From: Medicago truncatula
Taxonomy: Eukaryota; Streptophyta; Magnoliopsida; Fabales; Fabaceae
Direction: 5' to 3'
DNA length: 64,000 bases
Assembly: GCF_003473485.1 (NCBI RefSeq)
Contig: NC_053043.1
Location: 31,782,576 to 31,846,575, forward strand
Positions within the stretch are counted from its first letter, which is position 1. Each line of letters opens with the position of its first letter. The translations under genes and the position numbers were made by a program. Shown here piece by piece: positions 22,348 to 35,171 of this stretch. Under the pieces are notes generated by a model. It did not search any database. It worked only from the letters and a program-made list of their open reading frames with translations, and had not been told where the DNA came from.

Positions 22348-25300
22348 TTGCATAAAAGAATGAACATGGTTTGGTAAAGGTTAATGTTTTGTGTTTTGAG
22401 GAAGAAAAAGAAGCATTAAATAAACATGATGTTGTAGAGGAGGTTAAAGTTAAAGGTAAAGATGATTAAACAACCGACCACTTTGCTTTTTGCTTTTGCT
22501 TTGTTCGTTTGCAGATATGGTTGATTTTGTTTGTTCATGGCCTTATTAGTACAGAATTATTTTGCATGCTTGGTATAGAATCGTGTGTTACACACCTTAA
22601 GACATGCATTACCTTACTAAAGAATCTTAGAAAATGTGAATTTATGTTTGCCAAAGGTTCTTTCTTCCATTCTGTTCCTGGTTTTCTACCTTGGAAGCGT
22701 AAGCATCCACTTTGGTATGTGAATTAGAAGTATAAGCATCCACTTTGGTATGTGAATGTGTCCTTGAATCTATCAAAATTGAAGAAACATCTTCAATTGC
22801 TGCTTTATAAATCATTTTTGATCCTCAAATGTATATTTTGTTACTTAAATATGTGTTTTTTGTTAGTCAATTTAGTCCATAAAATTACAAACAAAAGATA
22901 TGTATTTGCAACTTTGATACATTCAAAGAGTATAATGACATCGCCTCATAATCTGAATATCAAAGTGGTTGTTTACTCACCTTGAAATCTACACGAAGGG
23001 TGTCCATATCTTTCTTTGTGACTTAGAAACCAAAATCAATGCAAAATGCTTGTTTTTGCCAATGGTAGTTTCAACCTTCATCAATTAATGCTTTTGTTTT
23101 TGGATAAATAATTAGTTTGGTCCTTCGGTGCGTGAGACAATATTGTCACACTAGTCTCTCAATGTATTAAAATTACAAACACATTCTCAAGTATCTTTTT
23201 TGTTAGTAATTTTATTTTATAGACTAAATGGATCAACAAAAAATACATTTTAATACTAGACTAGACTAACTAACTAAAGAGGCATTTGAGGAAGGAAAAA
23301 AAAACTAACTAAAGACACATTTATTTTTTATTTTGATACATTCAAAATTATTGTGACAAAGCACCACATTTAGCGATCAAAATAACTGTTTACCCTTTTT
23401 TTTTTCTTTTCATCTTTTCTTTTTTCTGATTTTTGTCTTTTGCATGGTGTGTATTTACTTGTTCTAGTATGAATTAAATTTTAGGGATACTTATAGCAAG
23501 TTAGTAACACACTATTTTCAACACACTCATTCTAATTGGTTAGAATTCAAATTAGTCTTACTAAATTGTCTAGGTCTCACAAAAATTTGATCCATATGAG
23601 CTTAGACTAGTAGGAAAAAATTGTGTTAAGAAAGTATTGAAGAGTTTATTGCTAACATTTACCTTTTTCAAATTCAACCTAGTTTTACAAGCATCTTGAT
23701 CTTGTGAGTTGTAAATAATGCCCATAAAGCCATGTATTTCACAATGCACACGTGGTATAACTAGCTTTAGTAAAAGATCATCAAGGATAATAGCAGCATC
23801 AATGCCAACACATGGTGTAACGTTTGATGGTATGGTGGGCATGCAGGGGATCTTGTGCAGTGGAATCTGCTTTCGTACTTTCTTGACAATTCACACTTTA
23901 TTCTTTACCTTATTTTTTCTTGTAATTTGTGCATTCATAAGTCAGAGAATGTTCTTTTGTATTATTATAACTCATCAGTCATTCATCATGAGTACTGACT
24001 GAGTGTGAGATGATAATGAGGGGATGATGATTATGTACTCCTGATTATTTTCATGTTTTACTGCACCATGTTGGTTCAAATTGCTACAAATGAACCCATT
24101 CTATAATTTTTTATTTTAGCATCTATTCATGTTTATATTTTTTATCTTCATCTTTGTACTTTAGGGTGGTATTACTGCATCATAAAATTATGAGGTTAGA
24201 CTTCAATGCACAAATATGTAATAATTGACTCTAATTTTTTTTTTTTAAAAAAAAATGCCTGTATACAAACTTTGTTGCTGATTTGGTTTTGCAATTCTAT
24301 GTATGCATCAAACTTTTTCAATTCATTATTTTAGGCTTTTACTTATTTATTGGTCTGCATAGTGGTGGGAGATGGTCTATGATAATGTGATATATAAATC
24401 TTAAAGTAATTGGAGATGCATGGTGGTATTCTTTCTTGTGAATTACATTTCTTTTATATCTTTTACATGCTTGTGCTTTTGTAACAAAGTTTAATTTATG
24501 CTTTACAGAAATTTGTCTAAATTTCCTTTTACTAAAGCAATGCAATTTGTACCATCAGATTATAATCTTGTGGTGTTGTGATATCATTCTTATCTAAATC
24601 TTTCTTGCCCCTTCAATGGTTTTAGGTATCCACTCATAAAAATGGTTGATATTTTGAGAAAGGGAACATGTAAAAGAGAAAATAAAAGGGGGTGAAAAAG
24701 AAAAAGAGGCATGTGTATGGGCATCAAAAGCCACGAATATGTAGGACGGACAAAGAATTCAGTGTAGGTCAGCCTTGAGAGAAAGCTAAGCTTAAATTAG
24801 GGTATCAAGAATAAAGGCAAAAAAAAGTGTTCTCATTATATGGAATGTCAATGATCTAAGGGATCATATTCCATCTATGCATTAGGTTTCATTGCAAAAT
24901 TGGTTCATCAAGAGAATTGATCAATGTGTTTCTCTAGAAATTGTAAATCAAGTAGCAGTTAACATGTACTAAAATTAGAGATTGCACTTCACATATTTAG
25001 TGTATAAGCTTAGATATTATGTCGTGAACATGACCAACTATTTTAGAATGTCATCTAAATATCCATTAAATATTAAAGTGTATGTCATGACTTGAGCGAA
25101 TGCTCGGCTTTAATTGGGGTATTAGCATAAAGTATAAAGTTGGTTCTGCCTGGAATGTCAATAATCAAATGGATTAAGACTATTGAGTTATAGTTATGAT
25201 CAAGATAATCGGTGTGGACATTCACATACTAGCCATCGTGTAATTGCAAAAAAACTCTATCTATTTAATGATGAATAAATAATAAATATGCTAGAGCTAT

Positions 25301-25405
25301 TCTAGATCTTATAGATTACTAATTAAAATAAGTTTAAGCACACTTCTGGTGGCTTTTAATCAAGTTAGATGTTTTAATCAATTGAACACTCATTTTTATT
25401 CATTA
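22348..25405. other. Intergenic, no confident gene
   Basis: The 5' part contains the ATPase promoter and a 20-bp direct repeat (AAGCATCCACTTTGGTATGT at about 22700 and 22734). An open stretch on the minus strand (about 23842-23665) translates to CVGIDAAIILDDLLLKLVIP and ends at a donor-like AAAAAG|GTAAATG. It looks exon-like, but I cannot assign it. A diverged tandem duplication is visible at about 24770-24880 and 25090-25200 (shared GGAATGTCAAT). The rest is AT-rich. Confidence 0.4.
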
Positions 25406-25519
25406 CTCCCTCCGTTTCTAAATATAAGTAAAATTGACTTGTTAGGTTCATTCATTTAATAATATATAAATGAATGAATCTAACAAGTCAATTTTACTTA
25501 TATTTAGAAATGGAAGAAG
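25406..25519. mobile_element. Stowaway-like MITE (114 bp)
   Basis: The element starts CTCCCTCCGTTTCTAAATAT and ends with its imperfect inverse ATATTTAGAAATGGAAGAAG, flanked by TA on both sides. CTCCCTCCGT with a TA target is the classic Stowaway (Tc1/mariner) signature. The two halves are nearly perfect inverted copies around TTTAATAATATATAAA. Confidence 0.85.
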
Positions 25520-25617
25520 TACTAGTCTTTGTTGGGAAGTCTTAGAACCTATTGAACACACTGGGTTAGTTCTATCTTTCCAACAATATTTTACATACAT
25601 AAAGTTTAGAGTTTATT

Positions 25618-25687
25618 CCGAGCAGTTGGTTTAGTGGTAAATGCTTGAATTTAGGATTGTGCTTCTCTCTAGATCTAGGTGTAAACC
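25618..25687 (+). mobile_element. SINE-like repeat, left half (split by the CACTA element)
   Basis: GAGCAGTTGGTTTAGTGGTA resembles a tRNA box A, and AGATCTAGGTGTAAACCC a degraded box B. The sequence appears to resume beyond the CACTA insertion at 34731 (ACCTCTCATGTGCAAACAAT). The transposon therefore landed inside a tRNA-related repeat. Confidence 0.45.
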
Positions 25688-25890
25688 CACTATAAAAAAA
25701 CGCGTTAATTCTGGCGGTTTTTTACCGGCGGTCCTTATTAACCGCCACTATATCCTATGTATTGCGGCAGTTTTTATGTCCGCCGCTTTTTACGGTACAT
25801 TACGGCGGTTTTAACCGCCAGTATTAACAAAATATAATAGCACAATTTACATCGTATATTATGGCATTTTAGACCGCCGCTATTAACCTT
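25688..25890. repeat. Left subterminal repeats of the CACTA element
   Basis: Several copies in both orientations of a GGCGGTTTT / AACCGCC motif are present, for example CTGGCGGTTTTTTACCGGCG and TTACGGCGGTTTTAACCGCC. In En/Spm such motifs bind TNPA. Confidence 0.8.
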
Positions 25891-27613
25891 TTTAATTTTT
25901 CCAGCTCCAAATCACTTGGCGCACTATCTTCCCTCTTTTTTTTTCCCAACTTTTTAGAAAATCCCTCCATCTTTTTCTTTTGTCTTTCTTTTCTTCTTAA
26001 CATAAAATAAAATATTTTTATAACAAAACATCAAAACCCTCACCGATTCATAGTCTTCAAACATTATCTCCAAGCTTCCAAAGTTCCAAACCTTTTCCAT
26101 CACTACCAAAACACCTTTCTTTTCACCGATTCATAGTCTTCAAACCATTCAATTCCTTCCTTATGCATTTTCGATTCATGTTTTTCAATTGATACCAAAA
26201 CCCTCAAACACCCAAACCCATTTGATTCCCTCAAACCTCTAAATTCCTAATCTTTAACCGATTTCAAAACCCTCAAACACCCAAAGCCTCATCTGTGGTC
26301 CCTGTCGAATTCTTCTCTCAACATTGTGAGTATGAAGTTTGCTTAATCTGAAATACCCAAACCCTCATCTTTGTATTATTCTTGATTTTAGTTCAGATTT
26401 TATTATAAAGTTCAGTTTTAATTATATGATTGAATTATTTATTGTTGTTGTGAATTTGTGTAGAAAAACTGAGGTTTGTGAAAAGAAACAAGCGGATCTA
26501 CTGTTATTTGAGGAGGTTTGCTGCCAAATCAGGAGGATCTAGAGTTGCAACCCATCACTCTTATTTGGTGAGGATATGAGTTATTTAAATTTCTTGTTTT
26601 GTTTGAGTTTTGTTTCTTAAAAACCAAATCAGGAATAATGAAATTTTTTTAATACAAGTTTTAATAATACGATGGATTTATCTTAAACTACTGTTATGTG
26701 AGGAGGTTTGTTGCTAAATTGCTTGTACACAACATAGATAGCAATTAGTTTAATAAATTAATTATTTGAAGTTTCAAAGCTCTCAGTATTATTAAACAAA
26801 GATGACATGATTCTAGAACCAGTAGTTGTGTTTCATGGATTTGGATATCATTGTATAGATATTACCTAGCAAGCAAAACACACTTTGTGAATTGTTTTGC
26901 CTTTCTTTTATGCATTGTATTGGTTTAGCAATTGTTGGGCTTAATGGATATGATATGCCTGTTCTGGTTATGTATTTTTGGTTACAAGGTTGGCATTTAC
27001 TGATGTTTTTTACCTCAATCTTTTTCTGCATTGTACTAGGCTGTTTGTGCCTGTTTTTGGTGGCTAAGTGGTGTTGTTTGGCTGCTGGTCCAGCAGAAGT
27101 GGCAGGCCTCTGTTGTTTTTCTGCTATGGTGAGTCTTTGCTGCGTCTTGGATTGCATTTTGGGTCCTTGAATGTGTTTTTTTTTGTGTTTTAGGCATGAT
27201 AGTAAGTTATGTAACAGCTGATGTTACTTGTTTGAGTGAAAAAAGGGAATACAAGGATTGAATAAATTAGATGAGCACCACCATTGTGTTGTGGCAGCTG
27301 CCATAGGCCAAATCATTGATTTTAGTTTCCTTGTGATTCAAATATACTTCAATTCATTCTGTACTATACTTTTAACACTTCATTTTCTGTTTGTCCCATA
27401 GAACGACTATAATTGTCAGCACATCAATCGCCGTTGCACCAAAATTGCCGTCTGAAATCTCAAAATTGTGCAGGAGGTATGAGATGCGTTCCTTGTACCT
27501 TTATACACTGTCTATATAATTCTATATCTTAATTCATCATCAGTGATTATTAAAATTTGGTAGTTACAAATCTTAAGATGCAATGCTTTAACATTTTTTT
27601 TTTTTTTGTAGTC

Positions 27614-30600
27614 ATGTCAATTGATAAATCATGGATTTGCAAACGACTAGGCACACCTGAGTATGAAAATGGGATAATTCACTTTTTGAATTTTGCATTT
27701 GAACATCAATCTGCTGATTTACTTACAATTAAGTGTCCGTGTTCAAAATGTGGTTTCAAGAAGGGGGGAACATGGGATGAAGTTTACATACACCTAAAAA
27801 ATAGACCTTTTCCAAAAAATTACAAAATTTGGACTTGGCATGGTGAAAGACCAAATGTAATCGCATCTGAGGCAGTTCAAAGAACCTGTGTTCCAGAAGA
27901 TACTTTTCAACCACAAAATCCAATGGAAAACATGGTCAATGATGCATTTGGAATTGGTCGAAACAACCTGGATGATGCTGGTCCATCCTCTGTGCATAAC
28001 AATGAAGGGCGTAACTCGACACATGATGTAGACGATGTCGAGATTTATGAGTTGTTAAAGGAGGCAAATGAAGAATTATATGAAGGGTGTACAAAGTATT
28101 CAAAATTGTCATTTATAGTTAAATTGTATCATATAAAGTGCTTGTGTAGAATGAGTGACAAAGCCATGACTATGATTCTTGAATTGTTAAAAGATGTGTT
28201 CGGAGATGCAAAGATTCCTAATTCATTCTATGAGGCTAAGAAAATCATCAACAAACTTGGTCTTGGTTATATTAAGATACCTGCTTGCCCAAATGATTGT
28301 ATGTTATATTGGGGTGAAGAAAATCAAGAATTGGAAGAATACAAAATATGCAAGACATCTAAGTGGAAGGATAACAAGAAGAAACAACCTGCAAAGATAT
28401 TGCGCTACTTTCCACTAAAGCCAAGATTGCAAAGGCTATTTATGGGTTCCAAAATCGCAGAGTCTATGAGTTGGCATGCATTGGATGGTAACCAAGATGG
28501 GCTGATGCGACATCCTAAAGATTCCGAGGCATGGAAAACGTTTGACTTACTTCATCCTGAATTTGCAGCAGATCCTCGAAATGTACGACTTGGCCTATCC
28601 ACCGATGGCTTTAACCCTTTTGGAGTTATGAGTTCAAACTACAGCATTTGGCCGGTGGTTCTTATCCCATACAATCGCCCTCCATGGGAGTGCATGAAGC
28701 AAACATCAATGATCCTTTCCATGATCATTCCTGGGAAACTAGCCCCGGGAAATAACATTGATGTGTACTTACAACCTCTCATCAAAGAGTTGAACGAAAT
28801 GTGGTATGATGGAGTGCGTACATTAGATTCATCAAAAAATGAAATGTTTACGTTGAAGGCAGCTGTGATGTGGACAATTAGTGACTTTCCAGGGCTTGGT
28901 ACTTTATCTGGGTGGAACACATACACTGGTTTAGCCTGCCCCACTTGTAAGTTTGAAACAGATAGTTGTAGACTAAAGAATGGTAGGAAATGATGTTTTA
29001 TGGGTCACCGGCGATTTTTAAAAAAAGATCATAAATTTCGATTGAATCGGTCTCGTTTTAATGGAAAATTTGAGGAAAGGGAACCCCCTTCAACTTTGTC
29101 TGGGTTGGACATATTAAATCAGCTTAAGAACATTGATGTTACTTTTGGGAAGGAGCCAGAATCTAATGATAAAGGTAAAAAATCTCGAGGAAAGAAACCA
29201 GTTGAAAAAGGAAAGAAATCAGTTGAAAAGGGAAAGAAACCAGTTGAAGAAGGAAAGAAGCCGGTTGAAGAAGGAGATAGACCAATTAGAAAAAGAAAAA
29301 GACCAGTTGGAAAAAAAAAAAGACCAATCGAAGAAGAAGAAAAGCCAACAATTGAAGATATTAAGAAACAATGGAGGAAGAAAAGCATATTTTTTGATCT
29401 TCCTTATTGGGAGTCTAACTTATTGCGTCATAATTTAGATCCAATGCACATTGAGAAAAATGTATGTGATAATGTTGTATACACTTTGCTCAATGATTCT
29501 GGGAAATCAAAAGACAATCTTAATGCTCGGAAGGATCTTAAAAAAATGCGTATAAGGAAGGATCTTTGGCCTGATGATAATGACAAATTTCGCCCATCTA
29601 TATTTACGATGTCAAATTCAAAGAAAGATGTCTTCTTACAAACTTTGAAGAATACTACAGTGCCAGATGGGTACTCAAGCAATATCTCAAGGTGTGTTGA
29701 CTTAAAAAATCGTAAGCTTTTTGGAATGAAAAGCCATGACTCTCATGTTCTTATGGAGCAATTACTACCTTTAGCAATACGAAATGTCCTACCAGACAAT
29801 GTGACTGCAGTGTTAATAGAGTTGTGTTCATTCTTTCGTCAATTATGTGCCAAGAGTTTGAGTCTCTCGGATCTTGATAGGCTCCAGGATCGAATTATTC
29901 TCACTCTTTGTCACTTAGAAATATTATTCCCTCCTTCGTTCTTTACAATCATGGTTCATTTGACCATTCATCTTGTGGATGAAGCAAAACTTGGAGGTCC
30001 AGTACACTATCGCTGGATGTATCCTATTGAAAGGTAAACAATATGCTTCTTTTTTAGACTATTATTTTAACCCCCTTTGGCTGATTCCAATATACTAATT
30101 TTCAATTCCCTCTCTAGGTATTTGGGACACTTAAAAGGCTATGTTAGGAATAAGGCACAACCCGAAGGTTCTATTGCTGAAGGATATGTTGCTGAAGAGG
30201 CTCTCACCTTTTGCTCTCTATATGTAGAAGGGATTGAGACTCGAATCAATAGACCTGCACGTGTTGATGATTATCCTGATGATAGCGCTTCATCACGTAC
30301 ATCTACAATTTTTCCACCAATGGGTAAAGCAGTAGGAGCATTCCAAAGTTTTGAGCTATCAGATATGGTGAAAACTCAAGCACATCGTTATGTGTTATTT
30401 AATTGTCCACAAGTCAAGCCTTATATAGAGTGAGTACCTCGACGATTCGTAAATGATATCAGATTTGTAAAGACACATATATATATATATATATATATAT
30501 ATGTGATATTAAGAATCGTAAATTGATATTGATTGTTTATGTAGTGAATTTAAGGACTACTTGTGGAGGCGATCTAAGGGACGTAGACCGACAACAACAG

Positions 30601-31369
30601 AGATAGAGAAAATAGTAAATAAAGATTTCATGGACTGGTTTCCTCGAAGGGTAAGGATAAATATATAATAAAGTTGTTGCTGGTCATTTCATGGATGTTT
30701 ATAAATTTATGAAAGTTCTATGACATTCTTTCATTGTCATTTTAGATTATGAACCCCGACATATCAAGTACAATACCAGATGATCTCAAGTATCTTGCAA
30801 AAGGCCCATCAACACAAGCTAGAAGATGTTCTGCATATAATATTAATGGATTCAAATTCCGAACAGTTGCATGAGAGCATGGATTTAAAACCCAAAACAG
30901 CGGAGTTTATTTAACATCTGCAACATCCTGTGTTGCTAGCAGTGCAGATGGAAATGTTAGAGAAGCCGATTTGTTATATTATGGAAAATTACAAGATATC
31001 ATTGAGCTTAACTACTCTGGTTTTAAAGTTACTTTATTCAAATGTACATGGGCTGACACAACTACAGATAGGGGGTTTAAAAAAGATGCATGGGGTTTCA
31101 GTTCCATTAATTTTTCCCGAGTGATTCACACAGGTGATCGTGAAGATCATGATCCGTACATTGAGGCTTCACAAGCGCAAATGGTCTATTATGTTAATGA
31201 TGAGCTGAGTAAAGACTGGAGTGTTGTTGTCCATTTGAAGCCAAGAGACTTGTATGATATGGGAGAGCAAATAGATACTGAAATTTGTCCCGATCAAGAC
31301 TTTAGTCAATTTTTTCAAGACTCTGATGATCTATCTTTGATAAGGGAGGACGCAGATGATGAGGAATGA
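27614..31369 (+). pseudogene. CACTA transposase (TNP2-type), two in-frame stop codons
   Basis: Inferred exons are 27614-30033, 30118-30429, 30545-30650 and 30746-31369. All junctions are GT/AG and keep frame for 1153 codons. Domains in order: transposase-associated zinc domain (residues about 3-78, MSIDKSWICKRLG and CPCSKCGF); TNP2 core (about 230-610) with LGLSTDGFNPFG, whose Asp is likely catalytic, and LRHNLDPMHIEKNVCDN; a lysine-rich 7-residue repeat insertion (about 519-580); DUF4218 (about 705-860); DUF4216 near the C-terminus. The start is the Met just after a TTTTTTGTAG acceptor. TGA codons at 28991-28993 and 30872-30874 interrupt otherwise clean frames. The second sits where the family has Arg (VARE), fitting a CGA-to-TGA CpG decay. 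The protein would bind element ends and cut DNA in the nucleus. As read, it is disabled. Confidence 0.9.
29168..29352 (+). repeat. 21-bp coding minisatellite in TNP2 (KGKKPVE repeats)
   Basis: About eight degenerate 21-bp units encode a 7-residue repeat of the form (E)KGKKPVE, drifting to RKRPV and EEEKPT. The unit length is a multiple of three, so the frame is kept. It falls between TNP2 blocks where other members have only a short basic linker. Confidence 0.85.
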
Positions 31370-31592
31370 ATTAATGAGAGAGGGGAATGTTAATATTCTT
31401 ATATGATTTTGACGTGTCAATGTTAAGACATACTTTCCTTCTATGATTTTTAACCATTAATATCATTGTTATATGCAACTAGTTCTATGATTAGCATGTC
31501 TATAAAGTTATGTTTGAATATAGTTCTTTAAATTTAGCATTATAATTATTCAAATCATTTGTTACTGATTTCTTTAATTTACATATACAGCA

Positions 31593-33980
31593 ATGCCAAA
31601 GTCCAGGAGGATAAAGAATTTCCTTAAAGTATCAAATGAGAGCTCTTCACATGGTGCATCTTTCCCCAATCTAACTTCCTCACAACATCCACAAGAAGAG
31701 GTTGCAAGTTCACATCGTGGAGCAAAGGTATCAGTTCAGCCACACAATCAAACATCCTTGCAATCTACACAACAAAGGGTTGCACGCTCTATAGAGGTTG
31801 CACGCACTACACAGGTTGTATCTGCCTCCAATGATCAAAATCAAGCTCCACATGCATCACAAAATGAATCCCCTACACTGGTTGCTGCAAGTATATCGTC
31901 TCAAATACCAAATCAAACACGCTTGCAACGTGAAGCTAATGCACCTATTCAGCAAACCAATCTAACTTCCTCACAACATGAAGCTAATGTACCAGTTCAG
32001 CCACCCAATCTAACGGCGCAATCTGCGCAACCAATGGCCGCACGTCCTCGACGTAGAGGTGGACGAGAATCTACCCATTATTGGTCTGTAGATGCACTAG
32101 GTATGCTTATATATCGATATAAATAGATTTAGTCTTGTGTTGTCTCTTGTTTACATATTTTTTAATAACATAACATTCATATCTCAATAGATGAAGAGAA
32201 TGATGCAATTCGAAAACTTCATTTGCTGGTTAAGGACATCAATAACTTGCCTGATGGATTGCGAGTCATTGTGGATTTTGATGAACAACATACACCTATT
32301 GGAGAGGCTGCTGGTTTTCTTTCTGGAGTATGTGGATTAGTAGCAACACATAGTCCCTTTTTCCCTATAAGTTTGGATAAGTGGTCAGATATGCCAGCTA
32401 ATTATTTTGATACACAATGGAAAGAACTCTTTGAGGTAAAATAATTTTTATTCTAGTTATGTTTTTTATAGTTTGTCTTTGTAAAATTGTAATTAACTAA
32501 CATTCTTGTTATTTGAAGCGTCGATTCTGTTTCAATGAAGTTGAAGATCTAGCTAAAAGATATATTGAGGGTTCAATTGGCAAAAAGTGGAGAGAGTATA
32601 GACTTAAACTATTTGATGATAACTTCGATCCTACTTTGAGCAAGAATGAAATTGTCAACAATAGACCTGAGAATGTTCCCTTGGACCATTGGGTGAAATT
32701 TGTTGAATATCGCTTGAAACCCGAGACTATGGTATACTTCATTTTTCATTATATATTGATTTTTTTTAAAATAATCAGTTGTTAAATCATAGAAAGTAAT
32801 ATACTCTCACTTGTATAGGAAATGTGCAAGCGAAACAAAGAAGCGAGAAAGAAACAGATTTTTAATCATACGTGCGGCGCCATGACTTTCGCGAGGAAAA
32901 GACATATCCTAGTATGTTTGTCTATTACTATATGTAGCTAATTCATTGTTTAAGTTGACTATTAAGTTATCTGATTCATAATTATACTTTTTGTTCTAGA
33001 CTCTTGAGGCTGGTAAGCCTGTCGGCCGGGGTCCAATGTGGGATATGACCCACAAAAGGGCAGATGGGAAGTATGTGAATGAAGAAGCTCAGAAGATAGG
33101 GGTAAATTGATAATCTACGTCACAATTTATTTTAAAATTATGTTCATTGTTTTAGAATTGAAGGAAATGAATGTTATTCATTGGTTATTTATTATTTGGT
33201 TTGTAGGAGAAAATTTGCAATCATATAGCTGAAAACCCTGATGGTTATTCTGAAATTTCTCCAAATGATATTGTTGGCAAGATATTTGGAAAAGAGCATT
33301 CTGGCCGTGTTCGAGGAATGGGCATGGGAGTGGTTCCTACTATTGCTTTTAAGCATACTACCACACGACTTAGCGGTATGGAGTTTGGCTCTTTTCGTGG
33401 TAGTACTTCAAGCGGCAGTTCTGGATTGGTGAACCAAAAACTTGCAACTATGGAGGCTCAAATTACAACACTTGTTGGCTACGTTAAAGCGAAGGAAGGT
33501 GGTTCACTGCCTCCAGAGTTAGCTGCTGCCTTATTTCCCAATGATACACTACAGGTATAATAACTACTCAATGCATTTATGATTTTGTGCATCTGTCTTT
33601 CTGGAGTAGTACCGACACTACATTAAGCTTTGGAAGCATTGATATTATTTGATGATATTTTACAAAATGGATCTGAATGCTATTGGGCTAATGAAATCAA
33701 TACTGCTAATTTTTTTTATCAATTAAATGCATTTCTCTAAGTTTTTCATCATCAATCTTTATATTCATCAATTATGAAAAATTGATTTTGGATAATACTG
33801 TCTTATGATCTTTTACTTTGATAATAACTTTTACTTTGCTTAGGTTGTTGAATTGGCAATAATATCTTGCTTAATATGAGTTAGCAATTATAATATTTTT
33901 TGCAGGCATCAAATGTAGGAAGTGGATCTCCAACACCCAATGACATAACTAGATCATCAGATGAAAGCAATGCATGTTGA
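31593..33980 (+). CDS. CACTA TNPA-like DNA-binding protein (527 aa, 7 exons)
   Basis: Inferred exons are 31593-32100, 32191-32435, 32519-32731, 32819-32911, 33000-33101, 33207-33554 and 33906-33980. Every junction is GT/AG, the total is divisible by three, and no stop codon intervenes. The N-terminal 170 residues are Gln/Ser/Pro-rich and repetitive (LTSSQH, PNQT). The centre matches the plant Ptta/En/Spm transposase family (Transposase_24): WKELFEVKRRFCF (as read through exon ends), KKWREYRLKLFD, LDHWVKFVEYR, and GKPVGRGPMWDMTHKRADGK. The C-terminus has a possible short coiled coil (NQKLATMEAQITTLVGYV). In En/Spm, TNPA binds the subterminal repeats and helps bring the ends together. It follows the transposase by about 220 bp in the same direction. 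The gene looks intact, unlike TNP2. Confidence 0.85.
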
Positions 33981-34279
33981 GCATGAGAGTCCAAATTTTA
34001 GTGACATCAGTTGTGGTCATTTTTATGTTTTGAAACTTGTTATTTTGAGAATAGCTAAAGATGGTGGAAATGGTTTGTGTAACTTTATGTTTGAAAACTT
34101 GTTTATATTTGAGACTTGTTTATTTTGAGAATGGATATTTGTATCAAACTCCACTTGAGTTGAATTATAAATATATCAATGACAATGTTCAAAATTTGTT
34201 TGTCCTTTAATTTTTTCCAAAAAATAGAAATGTACAATTATATATTCCTATGAATTAATAATATTATAAATAAAGTAAT

Positions 34280-34730
34280 TTCAATTTTATATGTCAATTG
34301 TGGCAGCTATATGATTAAATATTAGAAGTAAATTCTGGCAGTTGGACATGCCACTATATGAATAGGTCACATAAGTGCTTTCTGGCGGTTAAAACTGCCA
34401 CTATATTAGAAGTACTTTCTGGCGGTTAAAACTGCCGATACTTTCTGCATGTTACGGCAGTCAACAATGCCAGAAACACTTATTGGCTTTGTCACAATTA
34501 TGTAAATAATGGCGTTTGAAACTGCCGCTATATACAATTAAATAACCGCCACTTTAAACCAAGTATATAACGGCGGACAACATGGTGGCTACGTAAAAAC
34601 TGCCGCTTTAAACATTGTGGCAGGCGAAATTTCGGCAGTTCTTGAAACGCCAGAATTGTGCATAGTGGCGGCTAAAACCGCCGGAATATACATTTTTTAG
34701 CCGCCGGAAAACACGCGTTTTTTTGTAGTG
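34280..34730. repeat. Right subterminal repeats of the CACTA element
   Basis: At least eight copies of TGGCGGTTAAAACTGCC or half-sites in both orientations lie between about 34300 and 34710. They mirror the left end and are the expected TNPA-binding region. Confidence 0.85.
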
Positions 34731-35030
34731 ACCTCTCATGTGCAAACAATTTTTGTATGGGGTCAGTTCATATATAACTTTGAGCCGACTTTAATTGACT
34801 CTCCGTTACTAGACGATAAGATTGGTCCCTTGAATTTGTTGGTCTTTTACCCAAAAACCGAATTTAAAAAAAAAAAGAAAAGGAAGAAATAGAGTTTGAT
34901 CCCTCGTCCAACTGCTTAAGGTGTGGAGTCTTTTACTAATTTTATCAATCATATATATTGGTATAAACCCTCGAATTCTGCTCTTTATTCAAACGGTTTT
35001 GTTTATTCCCAAGTGAAAAGACGAATATCT

Positions 35031-35171
35031 CATACGCAAGTTAACTCACACTAGTGCAAATGTCAACGTAAGTTAACACACGTTGCGTGAGTTAACATGC
35101 GCTAGTGTTAATTGCAGCGTGAGTTAACTCACGTTGCCATTTGCACTAGCGTGAGTTAACTCACGTTCATA
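35031..35171. repeat. Left subterminal palindromes (GTGAGTTAACTCAC)
   Basis: Perfect copies of CGTGAGTTAACTCACG at about 35130 and 35151, with several variants (AACTCACACTAGTGC, GCGTGAGTTAACATGCGC) between 35038 and 35167. Confidence 0.85.

Larger units (their letters stand above)
25688..34730 (+). mobile_element. CACTA (En/Spm-like) DNA transposon, 9043 bp, both ends present
   Basis: The left terminus CACTATAAAAAAACGCG matches the inverse of the right terminus CGCGTTTTTTTGTAGTG, with one difference in the first 17 bp. The 3-bp target duplication ACC is present at 25685-25687 and 34731-34733. Subterminal regions carry many GGCGGTT/AACCGCC copies. The interior encodes a TNP2-type transposase (27614-31369) followed in the same orientation by a TNPA-type gene (31593-33980). 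All hallmarks of an autonomous CACTA element are present except that TNP2 has two stop codons. The 1.9-kb leader 25890-27613 has no coding sequence and probably contains the promoter and 5' UTR introns. Confidence 0.95.

Noticed and set aside
29119-29438. Lys/Glu-rich and Phe/Ser-rich ORFs over the TNP2 repeat
   Set aside because: They come from reading the 21-bp coding minisatellite in other frames.
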